Below, in pieces: positions 1 through 8,398 of a stretch of 64,000 nucleotides of DNA; the stretch's first letter is position 1; every line of letters begins with the position of its first letter. Source of the DNA: DTU064 sp045588245 (GTDB taxonomy: Bacteria > Bacillota > Clostridia > Oscillospirales > CAG-272); contig JAZNDW010000012.1 of the NCBI GenBank assembly GCA_045588245.1, forward strand, positions 62,001 through 126,000, read 5' to 3'. The position numbers and the translations under genes are program-made. Below the pieces are notes generated by a model. It saw nothing but the letters and a program-made list of their open reading frames with translations, made no database searches and was not told the DNA's origin.

Positions 1-62
1 ACGATACGGTATGTGGGCTGCTTCTTCGCGCCTGTGCGCTTAAGTCTCATTTTAACTGCCAT
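1..62 (-). CDS. rpsP: 30S ribosomal protein S16 (N-terminal part)
   Basis: Only the first 20 or so codons lie in the window; the gene runs off the left edge. The minus-strand translation begins MAVKMRLKRTGAKKQPTYRI, the highly conserved S16 N-terminus. S16 is a primary-binding protein of the 30S subunit. The ATG at 62 is preceded by a GGAGGAAAT ribosome binding site at about 64-73. It lies 54 bp downstream of ffh on the same strand, the usual Firmicute order ylxM-ffh-rpsP. Confidence 0.93.
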   Translation of the reverse strand, partial: MAVKMRLKRTGAKKQPTYRI

Positions 63-116
63 GATTTCCTCCAAAAAATGTAAATAAATATTTTTTAATT
101 TATATAAACCCCGGGC

Positions 117-1469
117 TTAGAAGCCGAAATGGAGTTTACCTTTTTTTCCTGCGCGGCGCATCATGCGCGACGCTTCTTTTCCTGTCATCTGCTTCATCAT
201 TTTCTTCATAGCTTCAAATTGCTTGAGCAGACGGTTGAGTTCTTCAACTTTGGTGCCGCTTCCGGCACAAATACGCTTTTTTCGGGAAGCGTTGATGATG
301 TCGGGACGGCGGCGTTCGGCTTCCGTCATCGAAAGGATCATCGCCTCCGTGCGAGCCATCGCTTTTTCGTCGATCTTTGCATCCTTGAGCTGTGACGAAC
401 TGACACCGGGGATCATACCGAGCAGCGAGTCAAGCGACCCCATGCCCTTGAGCTGATTGAGCTGTTCAAGATAATCCGAAAGGGTAAAGCTTGAATCGCG
501 CATCTTGCGCTCAAGCTCCGCCGCTTGCTTTTCATCAAACTGCTGCTGTGCTTTTTCGATCAGCGTTAGCATATCACCCATACCGAGGATACGCTGTGCC
601 ATTCTGTCAGGATGGAAAGGCTCGATAAGATCGATCTTTTCGCCCGTACCGATGAATTTGATCGGCTTGCCCGTTATGTGGCGGACGGAGAGGGCGGCGC
701 CACCGCGCGTGTCACCGTCGAGCTTCGTTAAAATAACGCCCGTGATGTCAAGAAGGTCATTGAAGGATTTCGCAACATTGACGGCGTCCTGACCTGTCAT
801 TGAGTCAACAACGAGAAGTATTTCAGTCGGATTTGCGATCTCTTTGATCTGTCGGAGCTCTTCCATGAGCTCTTCGTCGATGTGAAGTCGACCGGCTGTG
901 TCAAGGAAGACCATATCGTTTCCGTGACGCTGTGCCTCGGCAATAGCCTGTCTTGCGATCTCTACGGGAGATACATCGGAGCCGAGCGTGAAAACGGGAA
1001 CGTCTATCTGCTCACCGAGCACCTGCAGTTGCTTGATAGCGGCAGGACGGTAAACGTCGCAGGCGGCAAGCAGAGGACGCTTGCTTTCGCGGTTCTTATA
1101 CATAGCCGCAAGCTTTGCGCAGTGCGTCGTTTTACCTGCGCCCTGTAAACCGCACACCATGATGACTGTCGGCGGCTTTGAGGCTATATTTAGCTTTGAA
1201 ACGGAGCCACCCATAATAGCGGTGAGTTCTTCGTTTACTATTTTTATGATCTGCTGAGCGGGGAGGAGCGATTCAAGCACCTCGGAGCCGACGGCACGTT
1301 CCGAAACAGACGCGATAAAATCCTTAACAACACGGTAGTTAACGTCAGCTTCGAGCAGAGCGAGCTTGACCTCGCGCATGCCGTCTTTTACGTCGGCAGC
1401 TGTGAGCTTGCCCTTATTTTTGAATTTGGAAAGGGCACGTGTAAGCTTATCGGAAAGGTTTGAAAACAT
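117..1469 (-). CDS. ffh: Signal recognition particle protein Ffh (SRP54)
   Basis: This is the GTPase and signal-sequence-binding subunit of SRP; it binds 4.5S RNA and delivers nascent membrane proteins to FtsY at the membrane. The 450-residue protein has normal length. The N domain covers about residues 1-90. The G domain follows, with P-loop GLQGAGKTT at 107-115, DTAGR at 190-194 and TKLDGDTRGG at 248-257. The methionine-rich M domain runs from about 300 to the end, with the RNA-binding stretch around SRKKRICAGSG. It follows ylxM by 28 bp, consistent with one transcript from the promoter upstream of ylxM. Confidence 0.97.
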   Translation of the reverse strand: MFSNLSDKLTRALSKFKNKGKLTAADVKDGMREVKLALLEADVNYRVVKDFIASVSERAVGSEVLESLLPAQQIIKIVNEELTAIMGGSVSKLNIASKPPTVIMVCGLQGAGKTTHCAKLAAMYKNRESKRPLLAACDVYRPAAIKQLQVLGEQIDVPVFTLGSDVSPVEIARQAIAEAQRHGNDMVFLDTAGRLHIDEELMEELRQIKEIANPTEILLVVDSMTGQDAVNVAKSFNDLLDITGVILTKLDGDTRGGAALSVRHITGKPIKFIGTGEKIDLIEPFHPDRMAQRILGMGDMLTLIEKAQQQFDEKQAAELERKMRDSSFTLSDYLEQLNQLKGMGSLDSLLGMIPGVSSSQLKDAKIDEKAMARTEAMILSMTEAERRRPDIINASRKKRICAGSGTKVEELNRLLKQFEAMKKMMKQMTGKEASRMMRRAGKKGKLHFGF

Positions 1470-1497
1470 CTACTGTATCCTATCGTCGTCAAGCGGA

Positions 1498-1854
1498 TCA
1501 ACTGTCCGCTATCATTTTGATTTTCTCGATCTGAGAAATAAGCTTCGATTTGGCGTTATCGTCACATAACGTGTCACAAACGCTTGTGATCTCGGCAACT
1601 ATCGAATCAACGAGCTTTTTTGTTTCGCTGTGTGACTTAGCGACGCCGAGAACCGTTTCAAGTTCGGTAAGCTGCGCTTCGCCTCGCTTGATGGCGTCGC
1701 GGACACCCTGACGGGAAATGCCCATTTCGTCGGCGATCTCCGATAAAGACAAGTCATCGTTATAATAATAGTTCATCGCTTCGCGCTGACGCGGCTGCAG
1801 AATCGCGCCGTAATAATCGAGCAAATTGCCGTAATTGAGGTCTTTTTCGAACAT
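1498..1854 (-). CDS. ylxM: YlxM/p13-family DNA-binding protein, SRP-associated
   Basis: A helix-turn-helix protein of about 118 residues, encoded just upstream of ffh. The core LQPRQREAMNYYYNDDLSLSEIADEMGISRQGVRDAIKRGE is typical of the family, a sigma-region-4-like HTH. YlxM members are encoded with ffh and, in streptococci, bind SRP and affect its GTPase activity; the same role here is inferred from synteny. An ATG at 1866 is in frame, but AGGTG sits four bases before the ATG at 1854, so the second start (MFEKDLNYG) is preferred. Confidence 0.9.
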   Translation of the reverse strand: MFEKDLNYGNLLDYYGAILQPRQREAMNYYYNDDLSLSEIADEMGISRQGVRDAIKRGEAQLTELETVLGVAKSHSETKKLVDSIVAEITSVCDTLCDDNAKSKLISQIEKIKMIADS

Positions 1855-1873
1855 TTCGCACCTCATTTATAGG

Positions 1874-1894
1874 TGTAAAGTAAAACGCTTTACA
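1874..1894. promoter_or_regulatory. Inverted repeat, possible operator in the ylxM leader
   Basis: A perfect 7-bp inverted repeat, TGTAAAG-N7-CTTTACA, lies immediately downstream of the ylxM -10 hexamer, roughly over the transcription start and first transcribed bases. That position suits a repressor site. The binding protein is unknown. Confidence 0.5.
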
Positions 1895-1895
1895 T

Positions 1896-1924
1896 AGTAT
1901 AACAGCACCGTATTCTTTTGTCAA
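1896..1924 (-). promoter_or_regulatory. Vegetative promoter of ylxM-ffh-rpsP
   Basis: On the minus strand TTGACA (1924-1919) is followed after 17 bp by TATACT (1901-1896), a near-consensus sigma-A promoter reading into ylxM. Confidence 0.8.
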
Positions 1925-1969
1925 TAGAAATTTCAAAAAATCTTTTGGATTTTTATAGTTTACAATTTG

Positions 1970-1998
1970 TTGACAATTAATTGTATAACCATTATAAT
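1970..1998 (+). promoter_or_regulatory. Vegetative promoter of the GltS-like symporter
   Basis: TTGACA at 1970-1975 and TATAAT at 1993-1998 with a 17-bp spacer, a perfect consensus sigma-A promoter about 60 bp before the start codon. Confidence 0.85.
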
Positions 1999-2056
1999 AA
2001 TTAGTATGTAAATTACGTAAAACCAAAGAAAAATCAAAAGTTAACGGAGAGTAATT

Positions 2057-3475
2057 ATGACAAGCGGAAGCAATTTCTGGGATTATGAAATATGGAGCTT
2101 AATCGTTACGCTGACGGTTTTGCTCGGCGGTATGCTCGTTGCGAACATACTTCGCCGAAAGGTAAGCTTTATAAGAAAATCGCTCATTCCGAGCTCGGTA
2201 CTCGGCGGATTTATCGTCCTGCTCGTAAGCTTTATTTACACACAGATTACAAGCAAACCCTTGATCGAAACGTCAATGCTTGAAGCACTTACATATCACG
2301 GTCTCGGTCTCGGATTCGTTGCTGTCACATTGGTTGAAACAGAAAAAGACCGCGACAACGGACGTCAGCGCGATGTCTTCAACACGGGACTGACAACGGT
2401 TGCTTCGTACCTCATTCAAGCTGTCAGCGGTTTATTTATCACGATAGTTCTTTTTTATTTGATCGGAAGCTTTTTTGCTTCGGGAATCATTTTGCCTCTC
2501 GGCTACGGTCAAGGACCCGGCCAGGCATTTAACTGGGGCAGTAACTACGAAAAGCTCTACGGATTTGAAAACGGAACGAGCTTCGGGCTCACCGTTGCCG
2601 CGATGGGCTTCGTTTCCGCGTCGATCGGCGGAATCACATATCTTAATATTATGAGAAAAAAAGGCAAGATCAAAGTTGCGGCTGACTCGGAAACGGCTGA
2701 TACAAACGAAGAGATCAACGGAACGAATGAGATCCCGTCGAGCGAATCAATGGATAAGCTCACCGTTCAGATCGGTCTTGTTTTTGTTGCGTACGTACTT
2801 GCATACGGTATAATGATGCTTTTTAACGTGATCATCGACACAGGTGTTCTCGGCAATTTCGGCGTAAATACGCTTCAGCCGCTTGTTTGGGGTTTCAACT
2901 TCCTCTTTGCCGTCGTTACGGCGATACTCGTCAAAACTGTTCTTAAAATGCTGAAAAAGACGGGCGTTATGAAGCGCGACTACACAAACAATTTCCTTCA
3001 GACGCGCCTTTCGGGATTCTTCTTCGACATTATGGTCGTTGCCTCTATCGCGGCAATCGACCTGTCCGCGTTCACTCACACGGAATTTATCGTTCCACTT
3101 ATCGCTATTTGTATTGCCGGTGCTGTTTTTACATATCTGTTCGTCAATCGTGTGTCAAAAGATCTGTTCCCCTCATACCAAAACGAATTCTGGCTTTCAA
3201 TGTACGGAATGGTCACGGGCACGGCGTCAACGGGTATTATTCTTCTTCGTGAGGTTGACAGCGAATTCAAAACGCCTGCAGCAACGAATCTCGTGTATCA
3301 GAATCTTTATGCGATCATCTTCGGTTTCCCGATAATGCTCGTGCTTGCACTCGCTCCGCAGAGCATAGGCAAAGCTTGGCTTACATTGGCATTACTTGCG
3401 GTTTTCCTTGTTGTGATTCTCGTGATTCTTTACCGTTCACGCATTTTCAGAAAAAAGAAAGCAAAAAAAGAATAA
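2057..3475 (+). CDS. Sodium/glutamate symporter family protein (GltS-like)
   Basis: An integral membrane protein of 472 residues with about ten or more hydrophobic segments, separated near the middle by a charged cytoplasmic loop (about residues 205-235, rich in E, N and S). N-terminal features such as LIPSSVLGGFIVLL, the central GPGQAFNWG and a C-terminal GTASTGIILLR motif fit the ESS/GltS sodium:dicarboxylate family, which moves glutamate into the cell with Na+. It is longer than E. coli GltS (about 400 aa), mostly because of the loop. GGAGA lies 6 bp before the ATG. It stands alone between a consensus promoter and a terminator. The substrate is inferred. Confidence 0.72.
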   Translation: MTSGSNFWDYEIWSLIVTLTVLLGGMLVANILRRKVSFIRKSLIPSSVLGGFIVLLVSFIYTQITSKPLIETSMLEALTYHGLGLGFVAVTLVETEKDRDNGRQRDVFNTGLTTVASYLIQAVSGLFITIVLFYLIGSFFASGIILPLGYGQGPGQAFNWGSNYEKLYGFENGTSFGLTVAAMGFVSASIGGITYLNIMRKKGKIKVAADSETADTNEEINGTNEIPSSESMDKLTVQIGLVFVAYVLAYGIMMLFNVIIDTGVLGNFGVNTLQPLVWGFNFLFAVVTAILVKTVLKMLKKTGVMKRDYTNNFLQTRLSGFFFDIMVVASIAAIDLSAFTHTEFIVPLIAICIAGAVFTYLFVNRVSKDLFPSYQNEFWLSMYGMVTGTASTGIILLREVDSEFKTPAATNLVYQNLYAIIFGFPIMLVLALAPQSIGKAWLTLALLAVFLVVILVILYRSRIFRKKKAKKE

Positions 3476-3480
3476 ACTCA

Positions 3481-3508
3481 AAAACGGACGCTCGTGCGTC
3501 CGTTTTTA
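3481..3508. terminator. Bidirectional terminator between the symporter and spoIIIAH
   Basis: AAAACGGACGC-TCGT-GCGTCCGTTTT hairpin with a T run downstream and an A run upstream, placed between two convergent genes, so it can serve both strands. Confidence 0.88.
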
Positions 3509-3509
3509 T

Positions 3510-4136
3510 TTACCGTTCGATAATGTTAAGATTTGTGGGAAGTATGCCTGCCTGCTCGTAAACGATCTCGGTTATCTGTGCTACCTCGCTCGGAAGCAAG
3601 CCGTCACTGCGAACGATGATGCTTGCAAGCTCGCCGTTGATAACGGCAACGCATTCCTCAATGCCTTTTGCCTTGATCAGCTCTTCAATATTTGATTCAA
3701 TTTCGATTGCGACGGCGATGGCGGCGATGTCGGCTTCGGCTTTAACGCGAACCTCTTCAAGCGCAGTTTCGCTTGAGGCAACGGTGTTGAGCACTTCGAT
3801 CGCTTCGTCGCGTGCGCGGTCACGGTTGAGGACCGCAGCGTCAAAGTAATCGTCTTTGCTTGCCGCATTGTCGGAATTCCCGTCGTTTTCGTTAGCGGGG
3901 GCGTCAGCTTCAACGTCTTCGTTTTCAAGCAGAGCAGAGTAGTACGAAGAATCGATCTTGTAGCCATCTTCGCCCGTTTTGCCGCCGCCTGCCACGATAA
4001 AGTTGAGTCCGATAGCTACGGCGCAAACGAATACGGCGCAAATAATGATCATGTTTTTGGCGCCTACACGTTTGCAAAATTCAATGGATTTTTCTTTTAT
4101 AGCTGCGAATTTTTCCTTCAGCTGTTCTTTGTTCAT
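3510..4136 (-). CDS. spoIIIAH: Stage III sporulation protein AH
   Basis: The mother-cell half of the SpoIIIAH-SpoIIQ channel that connects mother cell and forespore during engulfment. The 208-residue protein has a short basic cytoplasmic segment, one membrane span at about residues 28-49 (NMIIICAVFVCAVAIGLNFIV), an acidic linker rich in D, E, N and A, and a C-terminal ring-forming (YscJ/FliF-like) domain that includes KAKGIEECVAVINGELASIIVR. It is the last gene of the spoIIIA operon. GGAGGTA lies before the ATG. Confidence 0.92.
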   Translation of the reverse strand: MNKEQLKEKFAAIKEKSIEFCKRVGAKNMIIICAVFVCAVAIGLNFIVAGGGKTGEDGYKIDSSYYSALLENEDVEADAPANENDGNSDNAASKDDYFDAAVLNRDRARDEAIEVLNTVASSETALEEVRVKAEADIAAIAVAIEIESNIEELIKAKGIEECVAVINGELASIIVRSDGLLPSEVAQITEIVYEQAGILPTNLNIIER

Positions 4137-4194
4137 GGATATGTACCTCCGTATGGCTTTATGTTTTAATATATGATGCGTTCGACCGAACTAT

Positions 4195-4689
4195 TCATCT
4201 GCCCGTGCCGGCAACGGAAATTTTTGACGACGGAATATCAAACGCGCACGATAACAGCTCCGACACGGTCCGCTGTATGCCCGCGTCGTCACCGCCGCCG
4301 CATACGACGGCAATTCCGCGAACGGCGGCGTATATCTCACGCACGAGTACGGGCTCCTCGCCGTCACCGTTATTGATGACAAGATAGTCAACGACGCTGC
4401 CCGACTTGTTTTCCGCGTATACGAACTCGCTCCCTCCGTCAAGCGTTAAGAGTACCGTTACGTCAGATACTCCGTCCACCTGCGAGATAATGTGTTTCAC
4501 TCGGGCTTCAAGCTCCTCGGTGTAAGCCGCCATGTCGGCGGCTTCGTACATATCGTCCGTTTGGGCTTCGCTGTCGGGAGCGTCAACTCCGCTCCATATC
4601 AATAAAACGATGCCGAATAAGCACAAAAGTACAGGCAGTGCGTTTTTCTTACAAAAAGCAAAGATTTTCGTTTTTGCATTTTCATTCAT
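4195..4689 (-). CDS. spoIIIAG: Stage III sporulation protein AG
   Basis: A component of the SpoIIIA-SpoIIQ feeding tube; SpoIIIAG forms a large ring in the mother-cell membrane. One membrane span near the N-terminus (NALPVLLCLFGIVLLIWSGV) is followed by a periplasmic-type domain with the family feature LEARVKHIISQVDGVSDVTVLLTLD. An in-frame ATG lies upstream at 4704, but TTGAGGT is placed to serve the ATG at 4689 (MNENAKTK), so that start is chosen. It overlaps the end of spoIIIAF by 8 bp, suggesting coupled translation. Confidence 0.93.
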   Translation of the reverse strand: MNENAKTKIFAFCKKNALPVLLCLFGIVLLIWSGVDAPDSEAQTDDMYEAADMAAYTEELEARVKHIISQVDGVSDVTVLLTLDGGSEFVYAENKSGSVVDYLVINNGDGEEPVLVREIYAAVRGIAVVCGGGDDAGIQRTVSELLSCAFDIPSSKISVAGTGR

Positions 4690-5161
4690 AGCATACCTCA
4701 ACATAACATTTGTAAATATCGGAAAAGTAGTCGCAGATAGCTTCGCCGTCTGCCCAAGCGCCGTAGCTTTTCAAGGTGATCGTGATCGTGTCAACGGTGA
4801 TGTCGGAATAGTCGATAGCATTCATGGCCACCGAAACGGAAATATCATCGGGGTGGATTTTGAAAATTTTGGCTGTATCCGTTTTGACGTTTTCGGCCAT
4901 GACCTCTGCCGTTTTTTCTATAACGGTGTCGCGGTAATCGTCACCCGTCACGTCGGTGATGTACGAATCGGGATCAAAGCTTTCCCAAAAGTCAGCGCCA
5001 CCTTCAAAAGACGAGCCGAGCGGTGACACGATCACAAGAAGCATAACGAGCGACGCTATGTGCTGCACGTATTTTCCCGTTCTGTCATCACGAGTACAGA
5101 GAAGTGATACGAGTGACACGACGACAGCCGCCGTCATCACAGAGGCAAAATACGCATTCAT
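4682..5161 (-). CDS. spoIIIAF: Stage III sporulation protein AF
   Basis: A membrane component of the SpoIIIA complex with two N-terminal spans (residues about 7-25 and 36-54) followed by a soluble domain. An open frame extends 32 codons upstream, but that extension lies inside spoIIIAE. The start at 5161 (MNAYFASVM) shares an ATGA overlap with the spoIIIAE stop codon, the usual arrangement in this operon, and gives a 159-residue protein. Confidence 0.9.
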   Translation of the reverse strand: MNAYFASVMTAAVVVSLVSLLCTRDDRTGKYVQHIASLVMLLVIVSPLGSSFEGGADFWESFDPDSYITDVTGDDYRDTVIEKTAEVMAENVKTDTAKIFKIHPDDISVSVAMNAIDYSDITVDTITITLKSYGAWADGEAICDYFSDIYKCYVEVCYE

Positions 5162-6267
5162 ACGAGCACGGCGGGCGCTGTTTTGATAAACAGAGCCGTT
5201 CCTATTATAAATACTACCGTAATAACGGAAACAACGGCGCAAAGCAGTCCCATACATTCGCGGAAAGAGGAAAGAAGTGAAGCTTCACGGTCACATCCGA
5301 GCAAGCTCGCCGCAAAAGCGGCAGCACCGTACAGAAAGCCCGAGAAAGACAGTTTTATTAACAGCGGCAGCGAAAGTGCGATCATAACGACGATACCGAG
5401 CGTTCCCGAACTGCTTTTGATTATTGTCAGACCCGAATAAACCGTCCTGACAGTGTCGCTTAAGATTCCTCCGACGACAGGCACTGAGCTTGAAACGGCG
5501 AATTTTACACTTCTCGCCGCAACGGAATCGGCGGCGCTTGCAAGATACGTTTGGTATGAAAGCACGGTTACGTATATGATAGCCGCGGCTGTAAGCACGG
5601 TCGTAAACGTGCGGCGCAGAAAGCCTGCGATCTGCCTTGTTCCGCCGTCTGTCGGCAGGGAAACGGATATGACCGAAAAAGAAAGGGCGGCTTTATAGAT
5701 CGGAATGCAGATATGCGTTGACAAAAATTCAACTGCGGACGAAAAAAGCAAAAATCCCGACGCTGTTACGCCCGCCGTGACAGTATTCGCCGTTGCCGTA
5801 TGCATCGTGAAAAGAATCGGTGTCATCGCACCGACAAAGGCAGAGATTGCATAGGAGAATGCCACGATCTCTTCACAGCGCGCCAATTCACGCGCGAGGA
5901 CAGCGCACGCGATAGTCAGCGTGCCGATCAGCGAAACGGCATCACGCGCTTTGCCGTCGAGGGTGTCCTTGAAATGAAGCGACGCGGCTGACGAGATCAG
6001 AATAACACTCAAAATCATGCCGAATGAGCCTGCGGCGGATGATACGGCATCGTCAAACGTGTTTTTGACGAGCGACATCATATAGTCAAAGCCGAACGTA
6101 TCCGTGTCGATCACGTCACTTGACGGATCGATTTGCAGAGCATCTTTTATTCCGTCGGGAACGATGTCGTAAATCGACTGCATTTCAAGATCTGTGGCAT
6201 CGGCTTTTACCGAAGTGAAGAGCATTAATATAAGCGCGGATGTGCAAATAAACACGAGCTTTTTCAT
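5158..6267 (-). CDS. spoIIIAE: Stage III sporulation protein AE
   Basis: A polytopic membrane protein of 369 residues, the largest membrane component of the SpoIIIA channel. It begins with a cleavable-type signal sequence (MKKLVFICTSALILMLFTSVKADA) and has about seven later hydrophobic spans. Conserved stretches such as SFGMILSVILISSAASLHFKD, the central SSSVPVVGGILSDTVRTV segment and GCDREASLL match the family. It lies 13 bp after spoIIIAD. Confidence 0.94.
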   Translation of the reverse strand: MKKLVFICTSALILMLFTSVKADATDLEMQSIYDIVPDGIKDALQIDPSSDVIDTDTFGFDYMMSLVKNTFDDAVSSAAGSFGMILSVILISSAASLHFKDTLDGKARDAVSLIGTLTIACAVLARELARCEEIVAFSYAISAFVGAMTPILFTMHTATANTVTAGVTASGFLLFSSAVEFLSTHICIPIYKAALSFSVISVSLPTDGGTRQIAGFLRRTFTTVLTAAAIIYVTVLSYQTYLASAADSVAARSVKFAVSSSVPVVGGILSDTVRTVYSGLTIIKSSSGTLGIVVMIALSLPLLIKLSFSGFLYGAAAFAASLLGCDREASLLSSFRECMGLLCAVVSVITVVFIIGTALFIKTAPAVLV

Positions 6268-6280
6268 AAAACGTCACCAT

Positions 6281-6655
6281 TCAGAAAAGAGAAAGAGAAA
6301 GCGACAAAAGCTCAAACAAAAACGCCGCCGCAATAACGGTCAGCTCGGCTCGTCCCGCAACGGAAATGCCAACGGCGGCGTTGTCCGCACCGCAAGTGCG
6401 GCATATATCCGAGGTAAGCTCTGTTATATAAGCTATGCCGAGGGCGCGCATGAGAGTTATTACGTATGGGGAAAGCTGCGAAGACGAAAACTTACCGTAC
6501 AGCTCGTCGATAACGGGTGTGACGGATGATGCCGCATATATCAAAAGTATAACAGCGGCACCTGCAGAGATCAGCTTTGATATAGTAGAGTTAACACCGT
6601 GTAGTATAACTGTCGCCGCTGCCGCTAAAAGTGATAATCCGCAAAGCTTTATCAT
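6281..6655 (-). CDS. spoIIIAD: Stage III sporulation protein AD
   Basis: A small membrane protein of 124 residues with about four hydrophobic spans, of usual family length. The segment around residues 60-90, with YVITLMRALGIAYITELTSD and a following CRTCGADNAA, is a family hallmark. The start overlaps the spoIIIAC stop codon by 4 bp. Part of the SpoIIIA mother-cell channel. Confidence 0.93.
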   Translation of the reverse strand: MIKLCGLSLLAAAATVILHGVNSTISKLISAGAAVILLIYAASSVTPVIDELYGKFSSSQLSPYVITLMRALGIAYITELTSDICRTCGADNAAVGISVAGRAELTVIAAAFLFELLSLSLSLF

Positions 6656-6846
6656 AGCCCGAAGACCTTTTGTATCGACGAAAAAAGCTCGGAAAGCTTA
6701 TCCGTCAGCATTAAAATCACGATGATAATTCCCGCGACGGAAACGAGCGTTGCCTGCTCGTCGCGTCCCGATTTTGTGAGTATCTGGCATACAACGGCAA
6801 CGATGAAGCCGATGCCCGCTATTTTTAACAATAATGACGTATCCAT
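6652..6846 (-). CDS. spoIIIAC: Stage III sporulation protein AC
   Basis: A 64-residue protein with two membrane spans (LLLKIAGIGFIVAVVCQIL and TLVSVAGIIIVILML) joined by the short loop TKSGRDEQA, which matches the invariant pattern of SpoIIIAC. Normal length. It overlaps spoIIIAD by 4 bp and lies 14 bp from spoIIIAB. Confidence 0.95.
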   Translation of the reverse strand: MDTSLLLKIAGIGFIVAVVCQILTKSGRDEQATLVSVAGIIIVILMLTDKLSELFSSIQKVFGL

Positions 6847-6860
6847 TTTTATCTCTTTTT

Positions 6861-7349
6861 CTAAATAAGAATCAATATGATAGACGCAGCGACGAATGCC
6901 CCCGTCGCAAACGACGTTTTTGTCTTTGCTTTTAGTGAGCTTTGAAGATGCAAATAATGCTCACGCAGGCGTGACAGCGTCAGCTCGCATAGCTCAAGCT
7001 GAGAATCGGTATAACCGTGACCGAGTGCGGAAGCAAAATCAAGAAATATCTTGTGAGTTACTGAGTCAAACGGAGTCGAAAGACGCTGCAGCTCGTCTGC
7101 GAGTGAGGTCACAGCGGCTCGGCTGTAAAAATCGGACAGGAGAGGGACGTTTGTAACGTAAGCTGACACGATCTCGGATACGGGTGCTCTGCGGTATGAG
7201 ATCGAGTCGGACGCAAATTTAACGAATCGGATAGCATCTTCGCACGCTGTGAGCGTTGACATGCTTTCCGAGCGGCATCGTTCTCCGATCAATACGGACG
7301 ATAGAGCGACTAAAGCCGCACCGACGAGTTTTAACGCAAATGTGTTCAT
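6861..7349 (-). CDS. spoIIIAB: Stage III sporulation protein AB
   Basis: A 162-residue protein with an N-terminal and a C-terminal membrane span around a helical soluble region, the SpoIIIAB layout. LVGAALVALSSVLIGERCR at the N-terminus and the terminal FATGAFVAASIILILI fit the family. The start overlaps the end of spoIIIAA by 4 bp, so the two are probably translationally coupled. Confidence 0.92.
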   Translation of the reverse strand: MNTFALKLVGAALVALSSVLIGERCRSESMSTLTACEDAIRFVKFASDSISYRRAPVSEIVSAYVTNVPLLSDFYSRAAVTSLADELQRLSTPFDSVTHKIFLDFASALGHGYTDSQLELCELTLSRLREHYLHLQSSLKAKTKTSFATGAFVAASIILILI

Positions 7350-8233
7350 AAAAGCTTTTCAATATTATAGGAAAAACCGTTGTCACCGTCACGGCGCGAC
7401 AGTCCGACCGTATATCCGAATGCACCCGAGGTTAAAAGACGTTTCATCTCGGGACGCGCCGACAGCTCGTCTTTATTTCCTGCGTGGCACGTTGCTATCA
7501 GCGGCACACCGCACGAATATGCGTATAACGCCGCATTTGCATCAAGCTCACCCGACAGCTCGTCGCATATTATCAGCTCAGGTGAAAGTGAACGAACCGC
7601 CGTTTTTATGCCTTCGTATTTCGGATAATATAAAAGCGTGTCCGCCGTTGAGGAATTATCGTAAAATGAGAGCTCTCCCCGCGTATCAATAACCGAAAAC
7701 TGCACAAAGATCGAAGAAAGCGAACGCATAAGGTCACGAAGAAGCGTAGTTTTGCCGACCGCAGGCGGCGAATAGATCAGTATACCGTGTCCCCGGTCGT
7801 GCTGATAAAGGTCAAAAATATCGGCGGCACAGCCGGGAACGTCGTGCGGAATGCGTATTGTGACGGACGAGTATTCGGTTACGGTTTCGGTCTTGCCGTT
7901 TTTTTGCACCGCACGTCCCGTAACGCCGCACCGTATACCGCCGACGCTTATGTAGCCTTCTCGGATCGTTTCGGCGTGAGCGTAAACGGATCCGTCCGTG
8001 AGGGCGAAAACGATACTGTCAAGCTGTCGAACCGACAGTATTGGTTCTATCGGATACGAGCGTCTTCCTACGGACAGAAACGAACGTGCACCGCGCCGCA
8101 AGCGTATGTCTGTGACCTTTTCGCTGTCGAGCCTATAGTCACGCACTGTTTTGTATATAGCCGAGCGGAGTGGCATAGGCAACAGCTCTGCCGCTCGGCG
8201 AAATGTTGTGTTTTGCTGTTCTGTTTTTATCAT
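7346..8233 (-). CDS. spoIIIAA: Stage III sporulation protein AA (ATPase)
   Basis: The cytoplasmic, secretion-ATPase-like energiser of the SpoIIIA-SpoIIQ channel and first gene of the eight-gene operon. The 295-residue protein has a P-loop, SPPAVGKTT, at 155-163 and a Walker B-like LIICDEL near residue 220. The family motif GGIRCGVTGRAV lies at about 98-109. Normal length. No good Shine-Dalgarno sequence precedes the ATG at 8233, and no convincing sigma-E promoter was found in the 165 bp to nadE, so the exact start is less sure than the identity. Confidence 0.94.
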   Translation of the reverse strand: MIKTEQQNTTFRRAAELLPMPLRSAIYKTVRDYRLDSEKVTDIRLRRGARSFLSVGRRSYPIEPILSVRQLDSIVFALTDGSVYAHAETIREGYISVGGIRCGVTGRAVQKNGKTETVTEYSSVTIRIPHDVPGCAADIFDLYQHDRGHGILIYSPPAVGKTTLLRDLMRSLSSIFVQFSVIDTRGELSFYDNSSTADTLLYYPKYEGIKTAVRSLSPELIICDELSGELDANAALYAYSCGVPLIATCHAGNKDELSARPEMKRLLTSGAFGYTVGLSRRDGDNGFSYNIEKLL

Positions 8234-8331
8234 GGTACAAGTATATTGGCACGTCTTCGGATTTATGCATTATATCCCGGACGCGAAAAGAACGGTGTTC
8301 GACGCAGTCGTACAAAAACAAAAGAATTGAG

Positions 8332-8360
8332 TTGAATCGTCGGGAATAATATGATATACT
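8332..8360 (+). promoter_or_regulatory. Vegetative promoter of nadE
   Basis: TTGAAT at 8332-8337 and TATACT at 8355-8360 with a 17-bp spacer, 39 bp before the nadE start codon. Confidence 0.7.
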
Positions 8361-8398
8361 ACATTATAATAAATCAATTATTATAACGGAGATATGAT

